Shown here in pieces: positions 1 to 6,767 of a stretch of 12,022 bases of DNA; the stretch's first letter is position 1; each line of letters begins with the position of its first letter. Origin of the DNA: Betaproteobacteria bacterium (GTDB lineage Bacteria > Pseudomonadota > Gammaproteobacteria > Burkholderiales > Gallionellaceae); assembly GCA_028871775.1 (NCBI GenBank), contig JAGWMH010000032.1, positions 1 through 12,022 on the forward strand, in the 5' to 3' direction. The notes beneath the pieces were generated by a model. It had not been told where the DNA came from. It was given only the letters and a program-made list of their open reading frames with translations, and searched no databases. The position numbers and the translations under genes were made by a program.

Positions 1-94
1 AAATTCCCAAGGAGAAAAGTAACTTTGCGCCGGCTGTGTAATTCAAACGTTACCCAGCGTGGGGCGCAATTTCATCGCACCTTACAGCCCCGCC

Positions 95-1240
95 TCATCT
101 CGGCCGATTGCTCCCCGCCACGATCTTGTATTCCAGCAGGCGGCACTCGATGGTGCCGTTGAACAACGGGGTGCGCCGGGAAGGGGACAGGCGCATCAGT
201 TTCAGGATGGCTTTGTCGGAGGTAAGCAGGTAAGCCGTCCAGCCGCCGAATTTTTTCTTCAGCGCATCGCCCAGCTTCGGGTATAGCTGGGCCAATTCAT
301 CCAGTTCGCCCATGCGTTCGCCGTAGGGCAGGTTCGCCACCAGTATGCCGTGTTCCGCCGGGGCCGATACTTCCAGCACGTTGGCCTGCTTGAGCGATAC
401 CGCTTCAAGCAGTCCGGCATTCTCCAGGTTGAGGCGCGCCGCCTTGAGTTCATCGCCGTATAGATCGCTGCCGTAAATCGGCAGCGGCGTCACCGGCTTC
501 TGTGCGGCCTGCGCTTCGGCGCGAATCCTCTGCCACGCGGCGGCATCGAAATTTTTCAGTTTCTCGAAAGCAAAACTGCGGCCGATTCCGGACGCGATGT
601 TGAGCGACATTTGCACCGCCTCGATCAGAAAGGTGCCGCTGCCGCACATCGGGTCGAGCAGCGGGGTGCCCGGCTGCCATCCCGCCAGGGACAAGATTCC
701 TGCCGCCAGGTTTTCGCGCAGCGGTGCGATGTTGGCGTGCTGGCGCACGCCGCGCTTGAACAGCGCATCTCCGGAGGTGTCCACATACAGCGTCATGCGG
801 CTGTGCTCGAGGAAGGCGTGGATGCGGATGTCCGGCGCATGGGTGTCCACGCTGGGGCGTTCGCCGCAGAGGGCGCGGAACTTGTCGCATACCGCATCCT
901 TGATTTTCAGCGTGGCGAAATCCAGGCTTTTCAGCGGACACTTGATCGCCGCCACATTGACGCGGATGGTGCGCGACACATCGAACCAGTCGCCCCACGG
1001 CAGGGCATGCACGGTGTCGTAGATGTCCTGCTCGCTGCGGTAATCGGCCATCGCCACGCGCCACAATATGCGGCTGGCGATGCGGCTGTGCAGGTTGACG
1101 CGGTAGCCCAGCAACCAGCTGCCGGAAAAATGCACGCCGCCATCGGTGGTGCGCACTTCCTGCGCGCCCAGCGCGGCCAGCTCGTTGCCCAGCACCGCTT
1201 CCAGGCCGCGCGGGCAGGGCGCGAAGAAGACTTCGCTCAC
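95..1240 (-). CDS. rlmL: THUMP-domain 23S rRNA (guanine-N2)-methyltransferase, RlmL-type
   Basis: Predicted cytoplasmic SAM-dependent methyltransferase that modifies a guanine at N2 in 23S rRNA; the E. coli relative RlmL acts on G2445. The protein is 381 residues. An N-terminal THUMP RNA-binding region (about 45-155) precedes a class I Rossmann methyltransferase domain with SAM motif I LDPMCGSGTF (195-204) and catalytic motif NLPYGER (303-309). E. coli has this as the N-terminal half of a bifunctional RlmKL; the length here fits the standalone form common elsewhere. I chose the GTG start at 1240 because its second base begins the upstream gene's TGA (GTGA overlap) and the protein then opens with SEVFFAPCPRGLE, typical of the family. 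A longer open frame to 1450 only reads through the neighbouring gene. Older annotations call such proteins N6-adenine DNA methylases; that label is probably wrong. The family is certain; the exact target base is inferred. Confidence 0.9.
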   Translation of the reverse strand: MSEVFFAPCPRGLEAVLGNELAALGAQEVRTTDGGVHFSGSWLLGYRVNLHSRIASRILWRVAMADYRSEQDIYDTVHALPWGDWFDVSRTIRVNVAAIKCPLKSLDFATLKIKDAVCDKFRALCGERPSVDTHAPDIRIHAFLEHSRMTLYVDTSGDALFKRGVRQHANIAPLRENLAAGILSLAGWQPGTPLLDPMCGSGTFLIEAVQMSLNIASGIGRSFAFEKLKNFDAAAWQRIRAEAQAAQKPVTPLPIYGSDLYGDELKAARLNLENAGLLEAVSLKQANVLEVSAPAEHGILVANLPYGERMGELDELAQLYPKLGDALKKKFGGWTAYLLTSDKAILKLMRLSPSRRTPLFNGTIECRLLEYKIVAGSNRPR

Positions 1241-1647
1241 AGCGGCTTGACCACGACCAGGATTACCACCGCCATCAGCAGCAGAACGGGGATCTCGTTG
1301 AACCAGCGGTACCACACATGGCTGTGGGTGTTGCGCCCTTGCTTGAACAGGGCGAGCAGGCGCCCGCAATAGAAATGGTAGGCGACCAGAATGACCACCA
1401 GCAGCAGCTTGATGTGCAGCCACACGCCGGTGATGCCGTAACCCAGCCACAGCCAGAGGCCGAACAGCAGCGCCAATGCCGCGATGGGGGTTACGAAACG
1501 ATACAGCTTGTGCGACATCAGCAGCAACCGTTCGCGTTCGGCATCTTCCCTGGCCATTGCCAGGTTCACGAAGATGCGCGGCAGGTAGAACAGGCCGGCG
1601 AACCAGCTGGTGACGAAAATAATATGAAAAGCTTTAACCCATAACAT
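1237..1647 (-). CDS. hemJ: HemJ/CopD-family membrane protein, probable protoporphyrinogen IX oxidase
   Basis: Small integral membrane protein of 136 residues. It resembles HemJ, the oxygen-independent protoporphyrinogen IX oxidase of haem synthesis found in many bacteria lacking HemG or HemY. Visible family features are the N-terminal block LWVKAFHIIF with His8, then WFAGLFYLPR (15-24), and the block WLHIKLLLV (76-84) with His78 and Lys80. About four hydrophobic helices are apparent (near 6-27, 52-70, 77-95, 117-134). In HemJ, an N-terminal His ligates haem b and a conserved Lys is needed for activity; His8 and Lys80 are my matches to these. An AAGGA ribosome-binding site lies six bases before the ATG (1654-1658 on the plus strand). 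The gene overlaps rlmL by GTGA, so the two are probably translationally coupled. The CopD superfamily also includes copper-resistance proteins, so the enzymatic role is likely rather than proven. Confidence 0.8.
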   Translation of the reverse strand: MLWVKAFHIIFVTSWFAGLFYLPRIFVNLAMAREDAERERLLLMSHKLYRFVTPIAALALLFGLWLWLGYGITGVWLHIKLLLVVILVAYHFYCGRLLALFKQGRNTHSHVWYRWFNEIPVLLLMAVVILVVVKPL

Positions 1648-1678
1648 GACTATTCCTTTTTGAGACAGCCGCTAAACC

Positions 1679-1702
1679 GTAGGATGGGGTGAGGTACGAA
1701 TC
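1679..1702. repeat. possible remnant of a short dispersed intergenic repeat
   Basis: The 84-base gap between the NodJ-type gene and hemJ contains a GTAGGATGGGGTGAGG stretch that resembles one arm of short palindromic intergenic repeats I recall from proteobacteria. In such repeats the opposite arm would restore ACCCCATC. Here the expected arm is changed, leaving only a weak GGAT/ATCC pairing. Recognition is from memory and is uncertain. No intrinsic terminator is evident in the gap. Confidence 0.2.
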
Positions 1703-1731
1703 CAAGCATGTTCAGGGTCATCAAACTATTC

Positions 1732-2517
1732 TTATTGTGACAACCGCCGCCGGAACAGCACCATCGACACATAAAACCCGGCTACGGCATATCCAAACAA
1801 CACCCCGGCGTGCAGCAACACGCCGGGCGGCAACGTTCCATTCATCAGGGGTCTGGCGATGTCCACCGCATGCGTCAGCGGCAGCACGGCCGACACGGTT
1901 TGCCACACTGGCGGCAGTTGCGTGACCGGAAAAAACACGCCGCATAATAACATCATGGGGGTGATCACCAGCGTGAAGTAGTACATGAAAAAATCGTAGC
2001 TCGGCGCCAGCGCGGTCATGATCAGGCCGATAGCGGCGAAGCACAGCCCGACCAGCAGCGCCAGCGGGATCAGCCACAAGGTCAGCGGCGAGTGCGACAG
2101 GCCCAGTAGCCAGATCACCAGTAGCACCGCTGCGCCGGACAGCAGGCTTTTGCTCGCCGCCCACAGGATTTCCGCCAGCACGACATCGTCCAGCGTGACC
2201 GGCGTGTTGAGGATGGCATCCCAGGTGCGCTGCTCGTGCATGCGCGAGAAGCCGGAATACAGCGCCTCGAAGCTGGCGCTGTTCATGGTGCCGTAGCACA
2301 CCGTCCCGGCGGCGAGGAACACCATGTAGGAAGTGCCGCCCAGTTCCGGCAGCAGGCTGCCGAGGCCGTAGCCCAGCCCCAGCAAATAGATGATCGGGTC
2401 AGCCAGATGGCCGATGATGGAGGTGGCGGCGACTTTCTTCCACACCAGAAAGTGGCGCCGCCAGATCGGGATAAACCTGAAGCTCAGGCGCGGCAAAGCG
2501 TAATGGCCGGTTTTCAT
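1732..2517 (-). CDS. nodJ: NodJ-type ABC-2 exporter permease
   Basis: Inner-membrane permease of an ABC-2 exporter, 261 residues, matching the NodJ family in length and topology (about six membrane helices). Motifs typical of NodJ-type and related permeases include ADPIIYLLGLGYGLG (39-53), MHEQRTWDAILNTPVTLDDVVLAE (93-116) and a C-terminal PLTHAVDIARPL. In rhizobia NodIJ exports lipochitin oligosaccharide; betaproteobacteria commonly carry nodIJ-like pairs without any nodulation genes, so the substrate here is unknown. It follows the NodI-type ATPase gene, but a 112-base spacer containing a double hairpin separates them, unlike the overlapping genes upstream. A GAGG ribosome-binding site lies seven bases before the ATG, partly inside a small CCTCA/TGAGG hairpin (2525-2538). 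The symbol follows family naming and does not imply a symbiotic role. Confidence 0.86.
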   Translation of the reverse strand: MKTGHYALPRLSFRFIPIWRRHFLVWKKVAATSIIGHLADPIIYLLGLGYGLGSLLPELGGTSYMVFLAAGTVCYGTMNSASFEALYSGFSRMHEQRTWDAILNTPVTLDDVVLAEILWAASKSLLSGAAVLLVIWLLGLSHSPLTLWLIPLALLVGLCFAAIGLIMTALAPSYDFFMYYFTLVITPMMLLCGVFFPVTQLPPVWQTVSAVLPLTHAVDIARPLMNGTLPPGVLLHAGVLFGYAVAGFYVSMVLFRRRLSQ

Positions 2518-2539
2518 TGAACAGCCTCAAGTCTGAGGA

Positions 2540-2620
2540 CCGTTCGTGGTGAGCTTGTCGAACCATGAACGGCAGCGCGATAACTAAATATTTGCCCTTC
2601 GACAAGCTCAGGGCAAACGG
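2540..2620. repeat. REPIN-like inverted pair of short palindromic repeats
   Basis: Two hairpins face each other in the nodI-nodJ spacer. Left hairpin: 2540-2550 pairs with 2562-2572 (10 of 11 positions plus one G.T), loop GAGCTTGTCGA at 2551-2561. Right hairpin: TTTGCCCT at 2591-2598 pairs perfectly with AGGGCAAA at 2610-2617, loop TCGACAAGCTC at 2599-2609. The two 11-base loops are exact reverse complements, and the outer ends CCGTT (2540) and AACGG (2620) also match, so the unit can fold as two stem-loops or as one long hairpin. This is the architecture of REP doublets. The core TTCGACAAGCTCA is one I recall as a widespread dispersed repeat in proteobacteria that often yields spurious PELVEG or STSSPRT peptides. 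Copy number in this genome cannot be seen from here. Confidence 0.8.
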
Positions 2621-2629
2621 AAGTAATCG

Positions 2630-3544
2630 TCATTCGCGCAACTCCCGTCCGGTCAGTTTCAAAAACACATCCTCCAGATTCGCCGGGCGATACAGGTAGC
2701 GCAGCCCGCCATGCCCCTGCAGATGCGCCAGCAGCGGCTGCGCGTCGTCCACGTAGCAGAATGCGGTTTCGCCGGTCACCTCGAAGCGCTTCGCGTAATG
2801 CGCCGCATGATCCTGCGCCCACAGCGCCACCCCCTCGCCGAACACTTCCACCACCTGCGGCTCGATGTGCTGCGCGATCAGGGCGCGCGGCGAATCCTGC
2901 GCAATCATGCGCCCCTGGTCGAGAATGGCGAGGCGGTGGCACAGGCGCTCGGCCTCGTCCATGAAGTGCGTGGTCAGCAGCAAGGTCTTGCCCTGTGCGG
3001 CCAGCTCGCGCAAACGCTGCCAGATCAGGTGGCGCGCCTGCGGGTCAAGGCCGGTGGTCGGCTCGTCGAGGAAGATGACATCCGGGTCGTTCACCAGCGC
3101 GCGCGCCAGCGTCAGCCTGCGCTTCATGCCGCCGGACAGCGTGGGGATTTTTACGTCGCGCTTGTGCGCGAGATTGGCGAAGTCCAGCAGCGCGGGGATG
3201 CGCGCCTCGATCTCGGCATCGTGCATGCCGAAGTAGCGTCCATACACCATCAGGTTTTCCGCCACGGAAAAATCCGGGTCGAGGTTGTCAATCTGCGGCA
3301 CCACACCCACACGCAGCCGCGCCTCACGGGCATGCTGCGGCACGGCACGTCCGAGCAGGCTCAGCTCGCCGCTGTCCGGCGCAATCAGGCCGAGCAGCAG
3401 GCGCAGCGTGGTGGTCTTGCCCGCGCCGTTGGGGCCGAGCAGGCCGAAGCACTCGCCCCGGTTGATGGCGAGGCTGACGTTGTTCACTACTGCCTGTCCG
3501 GCGTATGACTTGTACAGGTTTTGTGCGGAAAGCACGGCGGTCAT
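2630..3544 (-). CDS. nodI: NodI-type ABC exporter ATP-binding protein
   Basis: Cytoplasmic ATPase subunit that should pair with the NodJ-type permease encoded next. It is 304 residues, the usual NodI length. Canonical ABC motifs are all present: Walker A GPNGAGKT (37-44), Q-loop [15 protein letters not shown] (83-97), signature LSGGM (136-140), Walker B VIFLDEP (156-162), D-loop GLD (165-167) and switch His193. The Q-loop wording with LDPDFTV/SVAENL and the [15 protein letters not shown] stretch are typical of NodI and related drug-export ATPases. A C-terminal region (about 230-304) ends in the [15 protein letters not shown] motif common to this subfamily. Its ATG overlaps the hydrolase stop codon (ATGA, 3541-3544), implying translational coupling. 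The transported substrate cannot be deduced; a lipid-linked or glycolipid-like molecule is conceivable by analogy only. Confidence 0.9.
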   Translation of the reverse strand: MTAVLSAQNLYKSYAGQAVVNNVSLAINRGECFGLLGPNGAGKTTTLRLLLGLIAPDSGELSLLGRAVPQHAREARLRVGVVPQIDNLDPDFSVAENLMVYGRYFGMHDAEIEARIPALLDFANLAHKRDVKIPTLSGGMKRRLTLARALVNDPDVIFLDEPTTGLDPQARHLIWQRLRELAAQGKTLLLTTHFMDEAERLCHRLAILDQGRMIAQDSPRALIAQHIEPQVVEVFGEGVALWAQDHAAHYAKRFEVTGETAFCYVDDAQPLLAHLQGHGGLRYLYRPANLEDVFLKLTGRELRE

Positions 3545-4161
3545 ATGCGCTGTCCGTTGAATTCATGCAGCACGATCTGCTTGATCTGGCCCAGCCGCCC
3601 GTGAAAGAAATGCCCGGCTCCCGGCAGCACCACGACAGGCAGATGCTGCGGGCGCGCCCATTGCAGCACATCGGCCAGCGGCACTACCTCGTCCAGTTCG
3701 CCATGCACCAGCAGCGTGTTGTGCGGCACCGGCGGCATGGCAAAATGCCCCACTGCCGGCGCGATCAGTACCAGCCTGTGCGGAAGCGGGTGCAAGTGTT
3801 GCGCGGCGCGTGCCTGCACATAAGCGCCGAAAGAAAAACCGGACAGGACCAGCGGCAGGCCGCCATATTCCTGTTTTGCATGGCGCACCACTGCCAGCAC
3901 ATCCTCCACCTCGCCGAGGCCTCCATCGAATGCGCCGCTGCTGGCCCCCACGCCGCGAAAATTGAAGCGCAATGCGACCAGTCCCAGCTCCGCGAAAGTT
4001 TTTGCCAGCGTCGTCACGACCTTGTTTTCCATCGTGCCGCCCATGGTGGGCAGGGGATGCGCCACCACCGCAACGGCGCGCGGCGCGCTGTCGGGAAAGT
4101 GGGCGACGCCTTCGAGGTGCCCCGCTCCGCCAATGGCAGAAAATTTTTGCAGCGCGGGCAT
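3541..4161 (-). CDS. alpha/beta hydrolase (COG2945-like)
   Basis: Small cytoplasmic alpha/beta hydrolase of 206 residues with a complete putative catalytic triad: nucleophile Ser110 in the elbow GFSFGA (108-113), Asp157 in HGELDEVVP and His184 in GAGHFFHG. The opening [19 protein letters not shown] (31-49) and [13 protein letters not shown] (64-76) place it in the group of small hydrolases related to COG2945, whose natural substrates are mostly unknown. No signal peptide or membrane segment is seen. The start codon shares one base with the ferredoxin stop (TAATG), there is no clear separate ribosome-binding site, and the 3' end overlaps the NodI-type gene by four bases, so translation is probably coupled both ways. 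Whether it acts on a substrate related to the exporter is speculation from gene order. Chemistry (esterase, thioesterase or other) is undetermined. Confidence 0.85.
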   Translation of the reverse strand: MPALQKFSAIGGAGHLEGVAHFPDSAPRAVAVVAHPLPTMGGTMENKVVTTLAKTFAELGLVALRFNFRGVGASSGAFDGGLGEVEDVLAVVRHAKQEYGGLPLVLSGFSFGAYVQARAAQHLHPLPHRLVLIAPAVGHFAMPPVPHNTLLVHGELDEVVPLADVLQWARPQHLPVVVLPGAGHFFHGRLGQIKQIVLHEFNGQRI

Positions 4162-4472
4162 TAAATTTTCAGGCGCTCCACCACCCGCCCGTTCTTCAGG
4201 TGCTCCTCGATAATTTCGTCAATATCGCGCTCGTTCCGGTAGGTGTACCACGCTCCTTCCGGATAGATCACCAGCACCGGCGCTTCGTCGCAGTGATCCA
4301 TGCAGCCTGCCGTGTTGATGCGGATGCGGTTTTTTTCGGTGGATAGCCCCAGCGCCTTTACCTTGTCCTTGGCGTAATCGCGCAGCTTCTGCGCGCCGTG
4401 GTTGCCGCAGCAATCGGAGCCGTCTGTGCGCTGGTTGGTGCAAAAGAAAACATGTTTGTGGAAAGTACTCAT
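4161..4472 (-). CDS. thioredoxin-like [2Fe-2S] ferredoxin
   Basis: Small electron carrier of 103 residues with the thioredoxin-like [2Fe-2S] ferredoxin pattern: Cys11 in FFCTNQR, then Cys21/Cys22 in DCCGN, then Cys57 and Cys61 in AGCMDHC. This matches the four-ligand spacing of Aquifex-type ferredoxins, with either Cys21 or Cys22 serving as second ligand. The segment PVLVIYPEGAWYTY (65-78) and the terminal acidic helix DIDEIIEEHL are typical of COG3411 proteins. The ATG at 4472 is preceded by GAGG six bases upstream, a good ribosome-binding site, and this is the first gene of the overlapping ferredoxin-hydrolase-NodI set. Partner enzymes are not known; physiological roles of this family are poorly defined. 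Proteins of this family are soluble, and none of the downstream genes is an obvious redox enzyme. Confidence 0.9.
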   Translation of the reverse strand: MSTFHKHVFFCTNQRTDGSDCCGNHGAQKLRDYAKDKVKALGLSTEKNRIRINTAGCMDHCDEAPVLVIYPEGAWYTYRNERDIDEIIEEHLKNGRVVERLKI

Positions 4473-4495
4473 ACCAGACCTCGCGAAAAAATGGG

Positions 4496-4501
4496 TTTAT
4501 A
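4496..4501 (-). promoter_or_regulatory. possible -10 box for the ferredoxin operon
   Basis: On the minus strand TATAAA (five of six matches to TATAAT) lies about 24 bases before the ferredoxin ATG, which would give a leader of roughly 17 bases including the GAGG ribosome-binding site. No convincing -35 hexamer is seen at 16-18 bases upstream, so this is only a candidate. Confidence 0.3.
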
Positions 4502-4524
4502 CATAGCAACAGAAATCGTAGCGA

Positions 4525-4621
4525 GCGAACTGTCATTGGGGGAGCACGGAGCACAGGCACCGGAGTGTACATATCAGTACATGAGGATGCCGAGCACCGC
4601 GCGACGCCGATGGCAGTTCGC
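4525..4621. repeat. structured inverted-repeat element upstream of the ferredoxin operon
   Basis: The outer arms GCGAACTGTCAT (4525-4536) and ATGGCAGTTCGC (4610-4621) pair at 11 of 12 positions plus one G.T. Inside is a second hairpin: GGCA (4556-4559) with TGCC (4588-4591), then TGTAC (4566-4570) with GTACA (4577-4581) around a six-base loop. A tandem heptamer GGAGCAC occurs at 4541-4547 and 4548-4554. An alternative pairing exists between GTCATTGG (4532-4539) and CCAATGAC (4628-4635). The organisation, in a gene-free gap, suggests a dispersed intergenic element or a structured leader or small RNA rather than random sequence. The phrase around TACATGAGGATGCCGAGCAC resembles intergenic repeats I recall from related betaproteobacteria, but that cannot be verified here. 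Confidence 0.5.
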
Positions 4622-4625
4622 GCAT

Positions 4626-4657
4626 AACCAATGACTTGGTTGGCGTAGTTTGCCAAC
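4626..4657. other. pair of overlapping small perfect hairpins downstream of the VanZ gene
   Basis: AACCAA (4626-4631) pairs with TTGGTT (4636-4641) across a four-base loop, and GTTGGC (4639-4644) pairs with GCCAAC (4652-4657) across seven bases. They share GTT at 4639-4641, so only one can form fully at a time. They lie 66 bases past the VanZ stop on its transcript strand, but neither is followed by a run of T, so an intrinsic terminator is not supported. They may belong to the neighbouring structured element. The rest of 4658-4722 shows nothing I recognise. Confidence 0.35.
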
Positions 4658-4722
4658 TTAGTCAGATGGCTAGTAGTTTCATCAGTAGATTTATGTCGCT
4701 ATGTGCGATTATACCGCCTCGG

Positions 4723-5799
4723 TCACCGCTCCCTGATGCGCCATAGGTAGCCGAGCATGAGAAAAGGAAATACCAGTGCCACGGTTTGCGACAGGCCGTT
4801 GTAGTTGAGCAGGTGGCCGTAATGCCACTGATACAGCCGCATGGCGGTGGAAGGCGCGCCGCTGTCCAGCAACCATTGCGCCACCGCCAGCCAAGCCAGT
4901 GTTACCAGCGCGGCGAACCTCGTCAGCCACGCATGCTGCAGCCGGCTGGCGGCAGCCAACAGCAGTATGCCGGCAAAAATGCCGAGCATCGCCTCACCGT
5001 TCAGCCACAGCAGCAGAGCCCACGACTTGAGCAGCGCGGCGGCGGCAATGAATTTGGCCAGCGCCACCGCGCACAGGATCAGCACCAGCACGACTACCGC
5101 GTTGCGGCGCTGGCGCAGCAAGGTCAGCAGCAGCGCCCCCTTCATCAACAGGTTGAGCAATACCGCCACGCTCTCCAGCCAGTCGAACGGCTCGTGCGGC
5201 ACAGCGGTGAAAGGCGGGCGTGCAGCTTCGCTGATGAACACGTTGCCCAGCATCGGCAGCGAAGGGTTGATCTGCGCGAATATCCACAGCGCCACCAGTG
5301 CCAGGCCGAAATCCGCATCGGCCCCGGCATGAAACAGGCGCGTGCGCCAATCCGCAAGGTGCAGCGCAAACCAGGCGCGCGGCGCGATGCTTACCGCCAG
5401 AAGCGCGCCCGACAGCGCGCCGATGCTGTTGGTGAGCAGATCGAGATTGGAACTGGTGCGCACGGGCAGATACATCTGCGTGTATTCCATCGCGGTGGAA
5501 AGCGCCAGCCCGGCCAGCGTGGCAAGCAGCACGCTCCATGTTGCGCCGGAGCGCGCGCGCAGCTCCAGACCGAGCAACAGTCCGAAAGGTATGTAAGCCA
5601 GCAGGTTGACCACCGCATCGAACAGCGTATAAGTCTGCAACAGAGGTGCGGCCAGCACTGCGGAGAATTCCAGCCCCTGCTCCCGCCAGCCGGTGAACGG
5701 CGACAGACTGGCGTACACGATGAGCAGCGCATAGCCTGCGGCAAGGTAGGTGCGCAGGCGGGGGCGGGGGGAGGTGACGGGGATTTCTATCGTGGGCAT
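4723..5799 (-). CDS. long VanZ-family integral membrane protein
   Basis: Polytopic membrane protein of 358 residues. The N-terminal 140 or so residues form a VanZ domain: LLIVYASLSPF (25-35), FDAVVNLLAYIPFGLLLGLEL (60-80) and the conserved stretch STAMEYTQMYLPVRTSSNLD (101-120) followed by LLTNSIGALSGALLA. VanZ proteins lie in the membrane; the founding member gives low-level teicoplanin resistance, but most relatives have no assigned role. The founding VanZ is about 160 residues, so this protein carries an extra hydrophobic C-terminal half with roughly six further helices of unknown function. I start at ATG 5799, 18 bases after the upstream stop. A TTG at 5814 would add five residues, but neither start has a clear ribosome-binding site. 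It is co-directional with, and close to, the NDUFA9-like gene, probably one transcript. Do not read it as antibiotic resistance. Confidence 0.85.
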   Translation of the reverse strand: MPTIEIPVTSPRPRLRTYLAAGYALLIVYASLSPFTGWREQGLEFSAVLAAPLLQTYTLFDAVVNLLAYIPFGLLLGLELRARSGATWSVLLATLAGLALSTAMEYTQMYLPVRTSSNLDLLTNSIGALSGALLAVSIAPRAWFALHLADWRTRLFHAGADADFGLALVALWIFAQINPSLPMLGNVFISEAARPPFTAVPHEPFDWLESVAVLLNLLMKGALLLTLLRQRRNAVVVLVLILCAVALAKFIAAAALLKSWALLLWLNGEAMLGIFAGILLLAAASRLQHAWLTRFAALVTLAWLAVAQWLLDSGAPSTAMRLYQWHYGHLLNYNGLSQTVALVFPFLMLGYLWRIRER

Positions 5800-5817
5800 A
5801 TTATTTACGGACAAGCC

Positions 5818-6702
5818 CTAGGACAGATACTGCGGCGCAATGTCTTCCAGGCGCGCAGGCGTGATGCCAAACGGAAAGGCGCACTTGCACACGCTGTCCT
5901 GTTGCATGGAATAAAAGTTATCGCGCGTCATCAGCTTTACCGGCAGCCATTCCATTGCGGCAGCCTGCAGGTAGGCCACGGGACTGGGCAGCGGCACAAT
6001 CAAGGGGTGCCGGCCGCGGCACGCGGCGGCGAATGCTACCAGTTCACGCAGACGGTACACTTGCGGCCCGCACAGGTCGTAGCGCTGCCCGATGCTGTCC
6101 GCGTCGTTCAAACTTTGCACGTAAACCCGCGCCACATCTTCCACCCACACCGGCTGGAATCTTGCGTCGGCGCATGCCAGCGGCAGCACCGGCGTCCACT
6201 TAGCCATCCTTGCAAACAGGTTCAGGAAGCTGTCCTCCGCCCCGAAAATCACCGAAGGACGGAAGATCGTGGCTTGCAGGCCGCTGGCCTGCACCAGCTG
6301 CTCTGCCTCGCCTTTGCTGCGCAGATAGGCGCTCGGCCCATCCGGCGCGGCATTCAGCGCACTCATGTGCAGCAGTCGCCCCACACCGGCAGCCCTTGCC
6401 GCCTCGATCACCTTGCGCGGCAGTTCGACATGCACACGCTGGAATGTCTGCCCGCCCTGCTCGTGCAGAATGCCCACCAGGTTGATGACCGCATCCATCC
6501 CTGCAAACAGTCTGGCAAGTTGCGCAACGTCGTGTACATCCGCCTGCACGGCCTTCGCCGGCAATGAGGCCAATGCCTGCCGCGCCTTGCCGGTGCTGCG
6601 GGTTGGCACATGCACTGCCACTTTTTGCTCGCACAACAGGCGGACAAGATGCCGCCCGACAAAGCCCGTTCCGCCCAGCACGCAAACTGATTGAATGGCC
6701 AT
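5818..6702 (-). CDS. NDUFA9-type NAD(P)-binding atypical SDR protein
   Basis: Soluble Rossmann-fold protein of 294 residues related to the complex I NDUFA9 subunit family and other atypical short-chain dehydrogenases. It opens with the dinucleotide-binding motif GGTGFVG (10-16), has INLVGIL (73-79) at the usual fourth strand, HMSAL (112-116), an active-site-like Tyr126-x3-Lys130 pair in SAYLRSK, and FRPSVIFG (147-154), the hallmark of this group. WVEDVA (186-191) is also typical. Bacterial members are not established complex I subunits; they may reduce or epimerise a small or quinone-like substrate, which is undetermined. The ATG is supported by a strong GGAGG site six bases upstream (6709-6713). 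The gene is first of a two-gene unit with the VanZ protein. The 65-base gap on its upstream side shows no clear promoter or terminator. Confidence 0.88.
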   Translation of the reverse strand: MAIQSVCVLGGTGFVGRHLVRLLCEQKVAVHVPTRSTGKARQALASLPAKAVQADVHDVAQLARLFAGMDAVINLVGILHEQGGQTFQRVHVELPRKVIEAARAAGVGRLLHMSALNAAPDGPSAYLRSKGEAEQLVQASGLQATIFRPSVIFGAEDSFLNLFARMAKWTPVLPLACADARFQPVWVEDVARVYVQSLNDADSIGQRYDLCGPQVYRLRELVAFAAACRGRHPLIVPLPSPVAYLQAAAMEWLPVKLMTRDNFYSMQQDSVCKCAFPFGITPARLEDIAPQYLS

Positions 6703-6767
6703 GGCTAACCTCCAAGCATGGGAACCGGATGCAACACTCTATAGCACAACGCTGGAAAGCGGCGAGT

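Noticed and set aside
61..91. GGGGC/GCCCC pairing just past the rlmL stop as a terminator
   Set aside because: The loop is about 21 bases, the stem five base pairs, and no T-run follows. Positions 1-94 otherwise show nothing I recognise.
95..1450. 451-residue version of the rRNA methyltransferase
   Set aside because: The extra 70 residues are an out-of-frame reading of hemJ; the GTG at 1240 gives the normal family N-terminus.
2399..2942. Minus-strand open frames across the nodI-nodJ spacer containing PELVEG and QAHHE peptides
   Set aside because: These peptides are translations of the palindromic repeat in the spacer, a familiar source of spurious gene calls.
1732..3544. Symbiotic nodulation locus implied by nodI and nodJ
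   Set aside because: No nodA, nodB, nodC or other nodulation genes are present; nodIJ-like exporters are common in non-symbiotic betaproteobacteria.
4639..4657. GTTGGC/GCCAAC hairpin as an intrinsic terminator for the VanZ gene
   Set aside because: No T-run follows on the transcript strand and the stem is only six base pairs.
4723..5799. Glycopeptide resistance cluster implied by the VanZ family match
   Set aside because: No vanH, vanA, vanX or regulator genes are nearby, and VanZ-domain proteins are widespread without a resistance role.
4786..6567. 593-codon plus-strand open frame opposite the VanZ and NDUFA9-type genes
   Set aside because: Its product is rich in Gln, Arg and His with no recognisable motif, the shadow pattern expected opposite GC-rich genes, and the minus-strand products have clear family motifs.
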